Positions 44,724-58,000 of a stretch of DNA of 64,000 nucleotides are shown in pieces. The notes under the pieces were generated by a model. That model had not been told where the DNA came from. It did not search any database and worked only from the letters and a program-made list of their open reading frames with translations. Origin of the DNA: Siphonodentalium dalli. Its lineage: Eukaryota; Mollusca; Scaphopoda; Gadilida; Siphonodentaliidae. The stretch covers positions 186,594,716 to 186,658,715 of the forward strand of contig CP136066.1 of assembly GCA_032622095.1 (NCBI GenBank), given 5' to 3'. Both the position numbers and the translations under genes were made by a program. The first letter of the stretch is position 1. Every line of letters begins with the position of its first letter.

Positions 44724-45660
44724 CTAGTCCAAGTCTTCTTGTACTAAAACCAGCTAAGATATTGGGATGGCGATGCTGGCGTTTAGTCCAAGACCGCCCT
44801 ATATGCTCGCTTATGACACGGCTTAAGCGTTAGTGACCCGCTCAAATAAAACCACAATTATATGAAATAAAATATCACAATTGCGACAATAAACGGATAT
44901 TTTCCGCAGAAGACATGCTATTTGATCTGAAACCCACATCGGTTGTGAATTGAAAGCGGTAATGTAATGTGAAAAGAAACATTTGCCGCAGTGTTTACAT
45001 ATTTTTTTAAGTATGCGAACTCAGTTGACCTTGCGAACTGCGTTCGGCATTTTCCGGTGAAAATATTCCGTAGATTTTCAATCAACCACGCACGATGAAT
45101 TATCCATTGTAATCGTAATTATACGTGACAATAAATAAATAAATAAATACATAGATTAAAAACATATTGAAGATATAAATGTAATACATTAAATAAATTA
45201 CGGGAATTATAACCATCTCACAGTTTAAAACAGTGTAAACACAATGAGCATTAGAATATCATGGGGGCCGCCATTTTGTTTGTATCGAAATTCGTCTCGG
45301 CCAAAACAAACACCGGACAATGCCGAAGTTCTTCGGAACCTGAGTTCGGCTTTCAGTTAAGTAAACAAACAGAAAAAACAACGATGTTTGTGGCAATCAA
45401 CCGGAATATTCTATGTGTAATTTAACATTAAAGTTAGATTATTATACACCATTGTGACCATAAGATGTAAGCCTTTCCGATGTATATAGCATCATGTATT
45501 GATTTGCTAGGTAAATCGAGTAAAATACACCACAGATTCCCGCCACAGATCGTGGGCGTAAGTCGTGTGGTAGGATTGGTATGCAAGCGGGCTTGGACTA
45601 AACGCCAGCATCGCCATCCCAATATCTTAGCTGGTTTTAGTACAAGAAGACTTGGACTAG
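44724..45660. mobile_element. Complete 937-bp element, 69-bp perfect terminal repeats, 7-bp target duplication
   Basis: The left terminus CTAGTCCAAGTCTTCTTGTA and the right terminus (its inverse) match over 69 bases. Each terminal repeat begins and ends with TAGTCCAAG. Identical ATATTAT flanks lie at 44717-44723 and 45661-45667. The interior is non-coding. A part-copy in reverse orientation lies at 35470-36380. The superfamily is unknown to me; long terminal repeats and a 7-bp duplication do not match the common classes exactly. It sits about 80 bases past the stop codon of the - strand gene at 45740. Confidence 0.85.
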
Positions 45661-45739
45661 ATATTATCATGTTACGCACATTTGATTGGTTGTTCATACA
45701 AGCATGTCACTTTTGGCTTTCTATAACATTCACTTTTTA

Positions 45740-46099
45740 TCAATCTTCCGGAAGCTGAACGTTATCAAATATCGGCCGAAGTTTTTTAATAAAAAACAAG
45801 AACTTTTTGGATACATCACCCCCTTTCTTTTTGTGTGAGTATGGTTCCCCCATCACAAAAATCTGGAGGGCTGCCAAAACCATGGCGAAACACCGCGGGT
45901 AGTTCAGATCGAAAATATAGTATGAACTCAACAGTTGAGTAATACCAGAATGCACCGAGCTCCCGAAGGCTTTTATAATATTCCCGTCCGCCAGGATGAA
46001 CATGCCTTTCACCACATCTCCCTCGTGGAATGCTACAAGCCTTGGAGGATCCAGTAAGTTGCTTTCAAGACTACTTTCAATATCTTCATCCGCAATGCC
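45740..46099 (-). CDS. SAMD3-like gene terminal exon
   Basis: Acceptor AATTATTTTACAG, then 119 codons and TGA. Carries the family-like ending (NYPRCFAMVLAALQIFVMGE). No AATAAA close downstream; the 937-bp element starts about 80 bases later, so the 3' untranslated region may run into it. Confidence 0.82.
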   Translation of the reverse strand, partial: GIADEDIESSLESNLLDPPRLVAFHEGDVVKGMFILADGNIIKAFGSSVHSGITQLLSSYYIFDLNYPRCFAMVLAALQIFVMGEPYSHKKKGGDVSKKFLFFIKKLRPIFDNVQLPED

Positions 46100-49000
46100 C
46101 TGTAAAATAATTTAGGAATATGCTAACAAAAAAGTTAAAATTATTGTGTCAATAGTAAATTTAATTTATCTCATCAGAACTCAGTAGCCTGGTAACTCAT
46201 GTTATAGACTAGTCGTTGAACCCAAAATAGTGGGCCTACCTGGAAGAAAAATGTATAGAAGCGAATTTGGTATCAAAATAAGCGAGAAAGTCTCTGGAAG
46301 AACATATCGAAAATCAGCTTTGAGCATTTTTTGTAATCCAAGATGGCCGCCATTTCTCCCGATTGTACCCCAAGTCTACGTTTTTGGCCTTTGTGGCAAA
46401 ATTATTCAACCAATCGTTACAAAACAACTTCGATCATCTTCCTGATAGTTTTCCGCATAATTGTGACTTAATTGAGTGAACCTGAATCCAAAACGGCCAC
46501 CACAAAATGGCCACTATTTTAGATTTTTACTTAAAAATTACAGGTTTTTTTTTACCTAAAGCTAGAATTTCCCATGAAAATATGGATTAATAATCACGCA
46601 ACTGTTTAGTCATCCATCTGCTGTGACTGAAATATCTAGGTCAAGGAAGAAACAAAATGGCCACCAACCCCAACTTCCCCCATTTCGCTTAAATTTTGAG
46701 ATATTCAGTTATATGGTCATAATGATACTTAATAGTGGCATATATTGCTATTAAACAGTCATGTAGTATACCAAACCTTATATATGTAATAATGACCCAA
46801 TTTAGTTGGCCACAATCCAAAATGGCCCACATAACATATTATTTATTTGAAAATTGCTATTTTTTCAACGGAAATTTAAATCAAGTTATAATTTCCCATG
46901 GTAATATTGATTAATGTGCCAGAAACGTTTCAGTAATCCATCTAATGTGTCTTGTGTGGTGTCCAGGGCCATCCTATTGGTCTCCAGGGCCATACTGGGG
47001 GTGCCCTGGGTCATCATATGGGTGTCGAGGGCCATCCTATGTGTGTCCAGGTCCATACTGTGGGTGTTCCAAGCCACACTATGGGTGTCCCGTGTGTGTC
47101 CAAGGCCATCAGATGGGTGTCCATGACCATCCAATTGGTGTCCAGGGTCATATACTGTGGGTGTACCAAGCCACACGATGGGTGTCCTGTGGGTGTCCAG
47201 GACCATACTGTTATGTCCAGGGCCACCAGGTGGGTGTCCATAATCATCATAAGGGTGTCCAGAGCCATCCTATTGGTGTCCAGGGTCATAATGTGATGTA
47301 GGTATGGAAGGGGGTGTCCACGTCCCATTAGGAGGGGGTCTGGGGGACATTGAGAGTGAATCTAGGGCTCTCACTCACTATTTGGATCTTTACTAATGGC
47401 ACTATATATTTTGTCCCCGGATTCCTTTATTAGAAATACACATGTTAAACACATTTAAATAATTTAAAACAAGCGGTAGCATCAGAGATGCTGGGTCGAG
47501 TTTTAGGTGGCATACAGCAAGTTTGGTTAATATTTGTTTGAGTTATCGCGCTAACGAGCTCAAAATTCGCAAAAATGAAATAATTAGCGGTCATAGCTCC
47601 GCCCCTTATAATCGGACCGGCTCGGTTTTCGAACTCGAAGATATTCTTGTGAAAATGTCATACAGCAAGTTTCGAACAAATCGGTTAATATTTGTTTGAG
47701 TTATCGCGCTAACGAGCTCAAAATTCGCAAAAATGATTTAATTAGGGGCCATAGCTCCGCCCCCTATAATCAGACCGAACGGATTTTATGTATGCAAGGA
47801 GCGGTCATAGATATAAACTCACACAACAAAATGTTTTAAGATCCGTCAATAAACTTCAGAGTTATAGGTGATTATGGCGCCCCGCCCGTCCGCCAACCGT
47901 CTCTCGCCAAACCATAAGTCTCGTTTTTTTTAATAAAACTCGACTAAAAATAATCGCTGCTTATAAAAACATAAATTAAGTTTATTAATATCAGTTTCCG
48001 GAAATTACCGAAACTTAGGCCAGATCAAATAAGTAGTTCGTTTCTCAGACACTTTTTTTTCAAAATGAGGAGGGAGGCAGATATTTATTTTTATTATTTA
48101 TGGCCAAATTTAACCGTGAGGGAGGCAGGTTTTTATTTTTAATTTGTTATCGATAAGAATTGTATACGTGAGGCAGGTAAGTTTTTTATTTTATTTCTCT
48201 CTGCTACCATTGTACCACAGTGTTAGTGTTGTATACACGTATTGATCTCATCCTGTCTAAGTCTGCCTTATACAATGATAGAGCCCCATTCTCAATAATT
48301 CAGCCTAAAACACTTCTGAAATAGATTGTCTTCTATATTGTCTGTCCTCCAACAGATAAGATGCAGTAATTTTTCTTCTCCCACAAGACTATTTTCTGCA
48401 TGGATACCAGTGTGTGAGGAATTAAAAACTACATATATATATTCCTGAGATTGGGCTGTGAATGGACCTCATCTGCAACCACATAATGGGCATATGTTTT
48501 ACACTTATGGTTGCTTGAAGTACACATAATATCTGGTGCATATTGAGTGATGTAGATGTGTTTTACATGCCAATAACATAGAGGGGAAAAAATTGGAAAA
48601 TTGTTTTTTTCAAAAAAAAAATTTGTTTCAAAAAACATTTTGACGAGGGATTTCATTTTTTATTTATTTATGATAGAATCGGAATAAAAAGCACTGAGGC
48701 GCACCTTTTTTCGGGACGCGGCGGTGTCTGAGAAACGAACTACTTATTTGATCTTAATTAATAGCAATATCACCATCATTGACCGCCCACTTCTAATCGT
48801 ACATTTTGAGTACTATAACATACAACGGAAATAGAATTTTAACTACAATTACCTATGAATTATGGATGTCATATTTAGCAAAATGACCAATCAGGGAAAT
48901 ATTGATGATTTGTTTACCTCTTTCATCTCGACAATCGATGACATGGACTTGGACACTTTTTGCCCACGATCGTATTGGACCTCACGTTCCACATACTTCA

Positions 49001-52000
49001 ATACATCAGATAAGTTTAAATCCGAGTCCTGAAAAAAAGGTGTGTATTCAATTTGAGAACAAAGTCAACCAAGATTGTCACATTTAAAGGGACATACCGT
49101 GATACGGGCTTTAAAATGAAACCCTAATGCTATAGGCAACGTGAATGTAAAGTTTACTTCAAAACAATGCACAGATATCAGCTCAGGACCTGCTGAAATT
49201 GTTAGAATCATCAAATGAAAGCACATGTTTTCTGAATGTTCAAAGTATCTCTACAGTGATGCCCGCAATAATTGACCTGTTAACCACGAAATAATTATGG
49301 GAAATGTTTCAGGATCTAGTCGGAAATATGGCTTGTTGCCATTCATTGACGAGAGCTTTACCATTTCTGACTAAATCCTGAAAAAATTCCCATAATTCCG
49401 TAGTGGTTAAGAGGTCAATTATTGCGGGCATCACTGTATCTGTATGTATACAGTGCAGAATTCAATTCAACAAACTGTGCAACTTTAATTGGTAATACAC
49501 TTGGAGTTTGCCCACTAATAATGACAAATTATAGCAACGGTACAGTTAGCCTGCGATTCCCCCGGCTCTAACAGCTTGGGATATTGGGATGAGATCTGCT
49601 GTTAGAGCCGGTGATCCCTTCCGTTAGTCGTCTATAGTGGCATTTCCGCCCAGCGAGCTGGGCACATGTTTCGGTACTTTTTGTATGAAAATCGGATGGT
49701 GTCTCCTGAATGCAGTGATATATAACGCATCCGCATTAGAAGTAAATTAGAGGTTTACATGACAAGAAAGACTTAAAAGTTAGGAACCGAACATTTGTTT
49801 ACATGGCATTTCACGGTATATTGACAACATTAAATCAAATGTAAACAAATATATTTTTGTCTATATTTAAAGCCAATTAAAGTCATATTGGCTCCATCGT
49901 TCTCAGCTGGAGTTATATCATTGTGCAGCTAAACTATGTGGATATCCCAAGCTGTTAGAGCCGGAGGAATCGCGGGCTACGGCAGTTTGAGTACAACATC
50001 ATAATACTGATGAGATACTTGCGACTGGACACTTTTGTGGTTAAAAGAACCATCAACATTTATATTTAAATGGGCCAATTGCAAAGTGGTATCATGTGAA
50101 CAATTTAATATCAACCTGGGGATCCATGTTGGCGATATCCTGGACAGCTATCCGGAATTTTGTCAAATTTGATGACATCGCTACAAGTCTGTCACTCCGA
50201 AATTGTACAGCAAAGGCATAGCAGATCTGAAAGAATATATTTTAACTTTTAAGAAATGATAAATCTCCAAAAGCTCTGTGCGAGCTACACATCAGGGCTG
50301 GTGAATCGGCCATTTTCGTTCGAATCGAATCTCGAATCGGCCCAAATGATATGACACCGAATCGAATCATGATATGCCCGATTTCGATATAAAATGACAC
50401 AATTATGATCGTTAAACATTGATTTTATATTAAGGCTAGTGACTCGTTTGGTGGAGGCATCAATAACAGCTAAGATTATATTCGAATCGGTGTCACCGGG
50501 TCTTCGCGAGCGGTACAACTCGCGCTCGGTGATTGGAATACCCGATAACGGATCGCGTGTCACGGTGTCAAGTCGAGTCGGCCTAATTGGTTGACTCAAC
50601 AATCGTCACATGGTCCGTTCTCGGGTATTCGAGCAGGTTGATTGTGGTTGACTCTTGTGATGACCCAGTTCGCGTCTTTATGAATGACCAAGAACACAGA
50701 TTCTATACTACATTCAATAGTTAAGCTGTTACGACCACGTGTATGAGTATAATTTTCGTACTTAGCTAATAGCGTACCCATATCATCGAATATAACTAAT
50801 CACTGAGTGACGGTGACCATTCTCAAACACTGCAAACTACAGAACTAGGAGCGGATGTGTACTATTGTGTATGGTAAGAAATTGTAAAACTGGCAATGGA
50901 TAAACACAAAACTGTGGCATGTACGTTCATTCTAATTTATAAACGATCGGGAGCGGGTATACATCTTAGGAAATATAGGCCCAATTGAAACACACCGGAT
51001 ATGATTGGACGGTCCATTGGCGCAAATTAAATTGACACAATGTTTCAATTTAAAAATTCAGAATTTAATGTTGCAACAATACTGTGCCAATGTCCCTCAT
51101 TGAGCACAACAAAACTACACAAAAATGAACGCATTACATGTATATGAAAACAGAATGTTTCACCAATCAGTTTTGGACCTTTGGAAGCATAACAGTTCTG
51201 TCTATATACTCGATGCCAGTCAATTTCGACAACACAGTTTCATAGTTTATATGGCAGAGTTGCAAACAGTAGATCTGTGTTAAATTTTCGGAACGCTAAA
51301 CAAAATAATGAAACGGACCGAATACTTGATTTCTTATACAAGAGGAATAACTCTATTTACATTTTTATGTCGCATTTTCACGATGACAACGCAAAAACCA
51401 CACACAGTTACCACACGCAGTCAGGTGTAGTTGAGATTCGTTTTGTGCCGAATCGGCCGACTGACATCGAATCGAATCTCGAAGCTTCGCCGGGCTCTAC
51501 TACACATGTACATGTATATCTTATGAATATGTCAATTACAAGCAATTAGCCGGGGAAATGCTACCAGATATTACTTCTGAATACAATTATATTAACAATT
51601 CACTAGCAATTTCACTCAGCCTTATGTCTTCATTTATTGTGTATGTCACACACTTGCAAAAACATAATTTAACCCTTACTTGACTGAATACTCATTGGCG
51701 GGTAGTTAGTAGATTCCCATTAATTTGTAGGGATGTTCAGATAATAAGTTCAACATACAGCCTCAGGCCAATTGTTGAACTTATTATCTGAACATCCCAA
51801 CAAATATATTCAGTGGGCGAGTCCATTCAACAATGGGTAGTGCAGGGTAGCGTCACTAAATTCACCCTCTCAATCAGGCCTCAATCTAGAAGGCGATCAG
51901 GCCTCAAGCTAGAAGGCGACGTTCTCGCCCTGGGACCGTGGAAGTCGTCCTAATATGGCCTAATTATTACAAACTCAGGCAAGTCGCTCTACTTGGGTCT

Positions 52001-55000
52001 AAAGTCGCCCTGAAATCTCACGAGGGGGAAGTGACTTCGCCCTATTTTCAACCTCTAGCTTCAGCCCTCTTAATTGGCTACGGCAATCAGCAATGCCGAA
52101 GCCATTTGCTGAAGCAAAGTGGCCCCACATCAATGGTTGCCGTAGCGGATTGCCGAAGCCATAAAATTGAGAGGGCTGTAGCTTGAGGCCTGCTCTCAAT
52201 ATTATAATGGACAAAATAATAAAAAATACCTTGCCATACGATTGGTATGTTATAATTTGGAAGTTTTAAACTAGTTTTATGAACTATACTTTACATGTAG
52301 CCTTGGGCTTGAGGGTACAATTAAAACAATATCTCATCTTAAAATTTACTCACATAAACCCCGTCCCTCAGACAGGGGAATTTGTCCAAAACTTTATTCA
52401 AGGAACCATTATCATCGCACTTGAGCAGATCTTGCCTGTAGTTTTGTGTGGACTCGAGCAGCATCTTTATGTGGTCTGGTTTTTGGTTCTTCCTCTGTTT
52501 TTTAAACTCGAGGGTGAGGGCCTCCAAATGTGCTTCTGTATCATCAGAATTAGCAAGCACTTGCTGTACATGTGTCCTGAATAATCGCCCCTTCTTTGGC
52601 GGTGGGGGAGAGCTGCATCCAACTGAGTTCTTCTCTCCTTTTTGCTTCTCAGCCAGTCGCTTGTGACGAATCTTCTGGGATATTTGTTTGACCAGGAAGG
52701 ACTGAAATTAATGAAGGATGTATAATGAAGGAGGCAAAATTTGGGTACAAAAGTTGTAAAAAAGAGCAAATGATCTGGCTAGAGTTATTTGAAAGCCAGT
52801 TTAGCGTCAATCGCCGCTTTACGTTTTTGGGACAAATTATCAATTTTTATTATCATGATCAAATCATCCAAATTGAAGTTATCATCCGGACACCATAAAT
52901 TTGGGGTTTTCTAAGTCGAAAAATGGCAATAACGCAGGTAACTTGTCAGTGAAGTGCTACATTTTATGCCCTGGTGCTTTAATTTATTTCGAAGTTGACC
53001 TGTGTTTTACTGGCAGAAAGTCACATACCAAATTTGGTCTTAATCCTCTAAACTGTACTAAAGTTATCAACCGGAAACAAATCCGAACCCAAATTTGGTT
53101 ATGATGTGTTAATAATAGAAACTAAAGTTATCATACAGAAACGAAAAGTTTGATACACAGACGGACGAACACTCACTGCTGATTAAAGTTGCATAGTTTG
53201 TTCACCGACCCCCAGATTATTAGTTAAGACAGTTACAGGGGACTAAAATATTACAATTGAGTCGAGGAAACCCCTACAAAATATGCTTCTATCGCCAAAT
53301 ATAGCCTAATAATATATTAAATTTACAATACCATCATTGAAGTCTGTAAACAATCAAAACTAGAGTGCAGGGCACCATTTTTAACATTTTCATAAACTGA
53401 TTCAGCCTGATTGGCTGTTTGGTGCCGATCGATGTTTTTCATGACAGGCTCACAAACTCCAATGACAGGCTGAAACTTCTTGGCACCTGTCATGGTGACA
53501 GGCTGTAATTCTGAAATTGAGAATTATTTCAAGGCTTGTTCGGGGGACAATTTATAGAAACTAACCCATGGTTGGAGTCCAGATTCCTGTGCAATACAGG
53601 GCCATTTCCTGTACATTTTCTCACCAATGACTGCGTAATGGGACTTTTCATCCATTTGTGGCCACTTTTGGTAACAGTATGTTGCTAACTGGGTCGTCAT
53701 CTTCCCCCATACTGACTCAATCTTTTTGGCTTCCAATGCGGCGGCAATATCTGATGTAAATTCAGGAAGATCTGCCTTCTGAATCTCTGCTTGGATACAT
53801 TGTTGCTCTGCAAGCACTGCTGCAAGTATTAAATTGAATAAAATAAAAGCTTGCAAGTAGTATAGTTATCATCCAGTTATTTTAGAATGTTCTATAAATT
53901 TGAAATGAAATCACATTATTTTTTATTTCAGCAGCAGCTACATGTATTTGGTAAATGCAAAAAGTAGTCAAATCTCGGAAGCGGAATATTTAATTGTTTG
54001 GGGGAATAATTATTGAGACCAAGTGATACTACAGTCTTAAAGGCACACTTTTAACTCAAACAATTGTAATAGATGTCACAGATGTAATATTTAGACCGAA
54101 ATTTAGCGTTATATAATATTCCGGTGTTACACATGGCTTATTCAAAACTGCCGCGGTTTACACTCAATTTACTAGTAAAGTAAAAAGTAAAGTAAAGTCG
54201 CATCATTTATATAGCGCTTATCCCAGGTGGCTCTAAGCGCTTGACTTTACCCCAGTCATCAGGTTTCGTCATATATGTAGCTGTAATTACAGCGCTCCAC
54301 GTACTACCCTTGTATGGTACTCGGTTTACGGGCGAGTCCCCCGCGAAAGAATACTTGGTACCAGAACAATGAACAGTCTACCGACTTACGTCAAGGAAGA
54401 ACACAGAAAGGAATTTGGCTTGCTCCGATTAGACCTCGATCAGAGGGCAGCGGAGTTACGACACAGGGAGAAAATCCAAAGGAACTTGTATTTAAGGATT
54501 GACTGATGATTGTTAGTGTTCCATTGGGTCATGAAGCTAATCGGGGAGTTGCAAACCCCATGACCACGAAGTTGGGAAACTGTTGGTAAATTTTGGTGCG
54601 AAAACAGATAGTAACGTTAAAATTTTAATCAACGACGTCAATCCACTCAACTGACTTCATGGGATGGTAAGGGCAATTGACTCCATGCATCTTTAGTGTG
54701 CTCCATAGAAGGGAAGGTCAATGGTGGTGGAAATATTATTTGAACGACGACGATATACATTGTAATATATTGATTAATAACTTGGACCTTACTAGTACTA
54801 TAGGCGGGCGAGGATGTTGGAACTGTTATAATTTATACATGTATGTACTCAACTACTAGAGATGGGCGGTTAACCGTGGAATCAGTTTGGTTTCGGTTGT
54901 CGGGAAAAACCGGAAATGACAACCGTAGCAATTTCGGAAAACCCGTAGTTTCGGTTGTCACAACTTCCGCGGCAATCATGGCAGAGAACGACGAACAAAC

Positions 55001-58000
55001 GAGTCATGTGTGGAAATACAAATAAACTGTTTAAAACAACAATATAAATCAGGCTTAATTAGCACATAATTCCACCCCATAAGTGTTTTAATATACGGGC
55101 CAAAATACACATAATTATACAAATTTATTTACGACTTGTAATAACCGGTGGTTAAATCATTCTTGATTGAATTTTCATCGTCTGTGTGCTTTGAAATATA
55201 AACACGCGACCACGTGTTTTCTCGTCAGCTAATAGATTAGAGTTACTGCCCATGGAATATACCAAAATTAAGTTCCCCAGTTGAAGTTGGTGATATTCAC
55301 CCATTGGGCACCTCATTTATGAATTTTATCTTCTGCAAATTAGGGGATATAGAAACTTCCTAGAAGGGAAATTTAACTAACAACAATGTAAATTTGATAC
55401 TATAGATACTTCCCAGAAGATGAGGCCTAAGCAGAATGAGGTCGCCAGAGGGTGAATTTGGTGATGCTAGCCTGCTGTGCGGAATAGCATCACAAAAAGC
55501 GTGTCTGTTCCTACATTGTGCATGCCTGGCCTCAAGCAACACAATGTATTATACAACAAGCCTTGAAATAGTGTGATAGTGTGTCTGTCATTTGCAGAAT
55601 GAGGTCCCCAGAGGGTGAATTTAGTGACTCTAAATTCACCCTCTGGGGACCTCATTCTGATAAGGCCCTCAACTGCTATGGAAGACCTAGAATAAAATTG
55701 AATTTCCCCAGTTGAAGTTGGTGATGTTCACCCATTGGGCCCCTCAATTATGAATTTTATCTTCTGCAAATTAGGGGATATAGAAACTTCCTAGAAGGGA
55801 AATTTAACTAACAACAATGTAAATTTGATACTATAGATACTTCCCAGAAGATGAGGCCTAAGCAGAATGAGGTCTCCAAATGGTGAATTTGGTGATGCTA
55901 GCCCGCTATGTGGGATAGCATCACTACAAGCATGTCTGTTCCTACATTGTGCATGTCTGGCCTCAAGCAACACACTGTATTATACAATCAAGCCTTGAGA
56001 TAGTCTGTCTGTTATTTGCAGAATGAGGTCCCCAGAGGGTGAATTTAGTGACGCTTTCCTGCACAGCGGGCTAGTATCACTAAATTCACTCTCTGGGGAC
56101 CTCATTCTGATAAGGCCCTCAACTGCTATGGAAGACCTAGAATAAGATTGAAGTTCCCCAGTTGAAATTGGTGATGTTCACCCATTGGGCACCTCAATCA
56201 TGAATTTTATCTTCTGCAAATTAAGGGATACAGAAACTTCCTAGAAGGGAAATTTAACTAACAACAATGTAAATTTGATACTATAGATACTTCCCAGAAG
56301 ATGAGGCCTAAGCAGAATGAGATCTTGAGACTCTAGATACTTCCCAGAAGATTAGGCCTAAGCAGAATAATGTTCTCAGAGGGTGTATTGGGTTATGCTA
56401 GCCTGCTGTGTGGAACAACATGAATTCACCCTCTGGGAACCTCATACCTCCAATGCCAGACACTTGGAGAAAATGAAATTAATCTGATTTTAATGACCAC
56501 TGAGTGATAATGTAAACAACAAGGGTGCTTCATTGATAACACCATTAATCTCATTTAAATTATGAATGACATGAATACATTCCCTGGGGACTCTGCCTAC
56601 ATAAATTGATCAAGGAGTTCCTGAATATTTTATTATTTTTTGGGGAATTATGGCCATAACTCTGTTAAAATATATCGGATCAAACCCATATTTTAACTTG
56701 ATCTGTATATAAGTGTCAAAAATTCATATACCAAATTTGAAATTGTATGGGGTAGCAACACTAAATTCACCATCTGGGGACTTCATTCTGCAAATGTCAG
56801 ACACACTATGTCCAGGCTTGGAGAAATGAACAATGGACTATTCCTTGTAGACTCTGGTAGTTGTTTAGCTAATGTCATGTCTTGTAATGACAGATGATAA
56901 ACTGGTCTGAAGCAAGCAGTATTCAGCAAGAGGATCAGGTGACCACACTATGATAAATTGGCTTTTTCAATAATACAGGCTAGAGTGTCCTCTTAAAAAT
57001 TAATAGTGCATAGCAAAGGGGTGTGAATTATAAAGGGCCATAACTCTGTTAAAATATATCGGATCAAACCCATATTTTAACTTGATCTGCATATAAGTGT
57101 CAAAAATTCATATACCAAATTTGGTGTTGATCAGATGAAAAATGTTTGAGTAATCCTGTCTTGGATGAATTCTATATCAAAACAAGAGTGGAAGGGGTTA
57201 AATAAACAATACCAAAATCCATACAGATGAAGAACATGCTAAGAAAAATGTAGGTAAGAAATATGAGACTGTGATGGGTCCTAAACAAAAATTAAAGGTC
57301 AAAATGCAAAAATTTAATTTTTTGTTTTTAGAAATGTCCCTGGCTCTGCCCCTATTTGACCCAGTGACCCAATTTGAACAAATCTGATTCCCAGTCACCC
57401 AAGGTCCCTCAGTACCAAATATAAGCTGAATAGGCCAAATATTTTTTTAGAAGAACTCATTGTAAGAATTACTATGAGTTATGGCCCTGGTTTCTCAACT
57501 AATTGACCGGGTGACCTCATTTGAACAAATCTGAACACCAGTCACCCAAGGACCCTCCATACCAAATATTAGCTAAATCGGCACAATGGTTATGAACAAG
57601 AAGTTGTTGTAAGAATTACTATGGAGGAATAGAGTTATGGCCCTGGTTTCACAACTATTTGACCCAGTGACGTCATTTGAACAAATCTGAATGAGAGTCA
57701 CCTAGGGAACATCCACACCAAATATGAACCAATTCGGTATGATGGTTTCAGAGGAGAAGATGTTTTAAAAAAAAGTTGACGGACAGACGGACGGACGACG
57801 GACGAGGAGTGATGACTATAGCTCCACCGGAGACTTCGTCTCAGGTGAGCTAAAAAGGGGTCAAAGAAGGATTGTTATAATCCTGGGTGGAGTAGATACA
57901 TTAAGAGATTTCTACATAAAAGAGATATAGGATTTTCTTTTATATATAGAGTTACAAGTACTGAAGTATAACTTACAAGGAATACGGACCATGTACGACA

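Noticed and set aside
46886-47328. Four overlapping frames of 70-118 codons on both strands
   Set aside because: They arise from the 21-bp minisatellite and carry no recognisable domain.
53820-53856. Signal-peptide-like start (MQAFILFNLILAAVLAE) for a secreted protein at 53856
   Set aside because: Those codons are the pyrimidine-rich tract and acceptor of an intron. The exon begins at 53819 and joins in phase to the 63748 exon.
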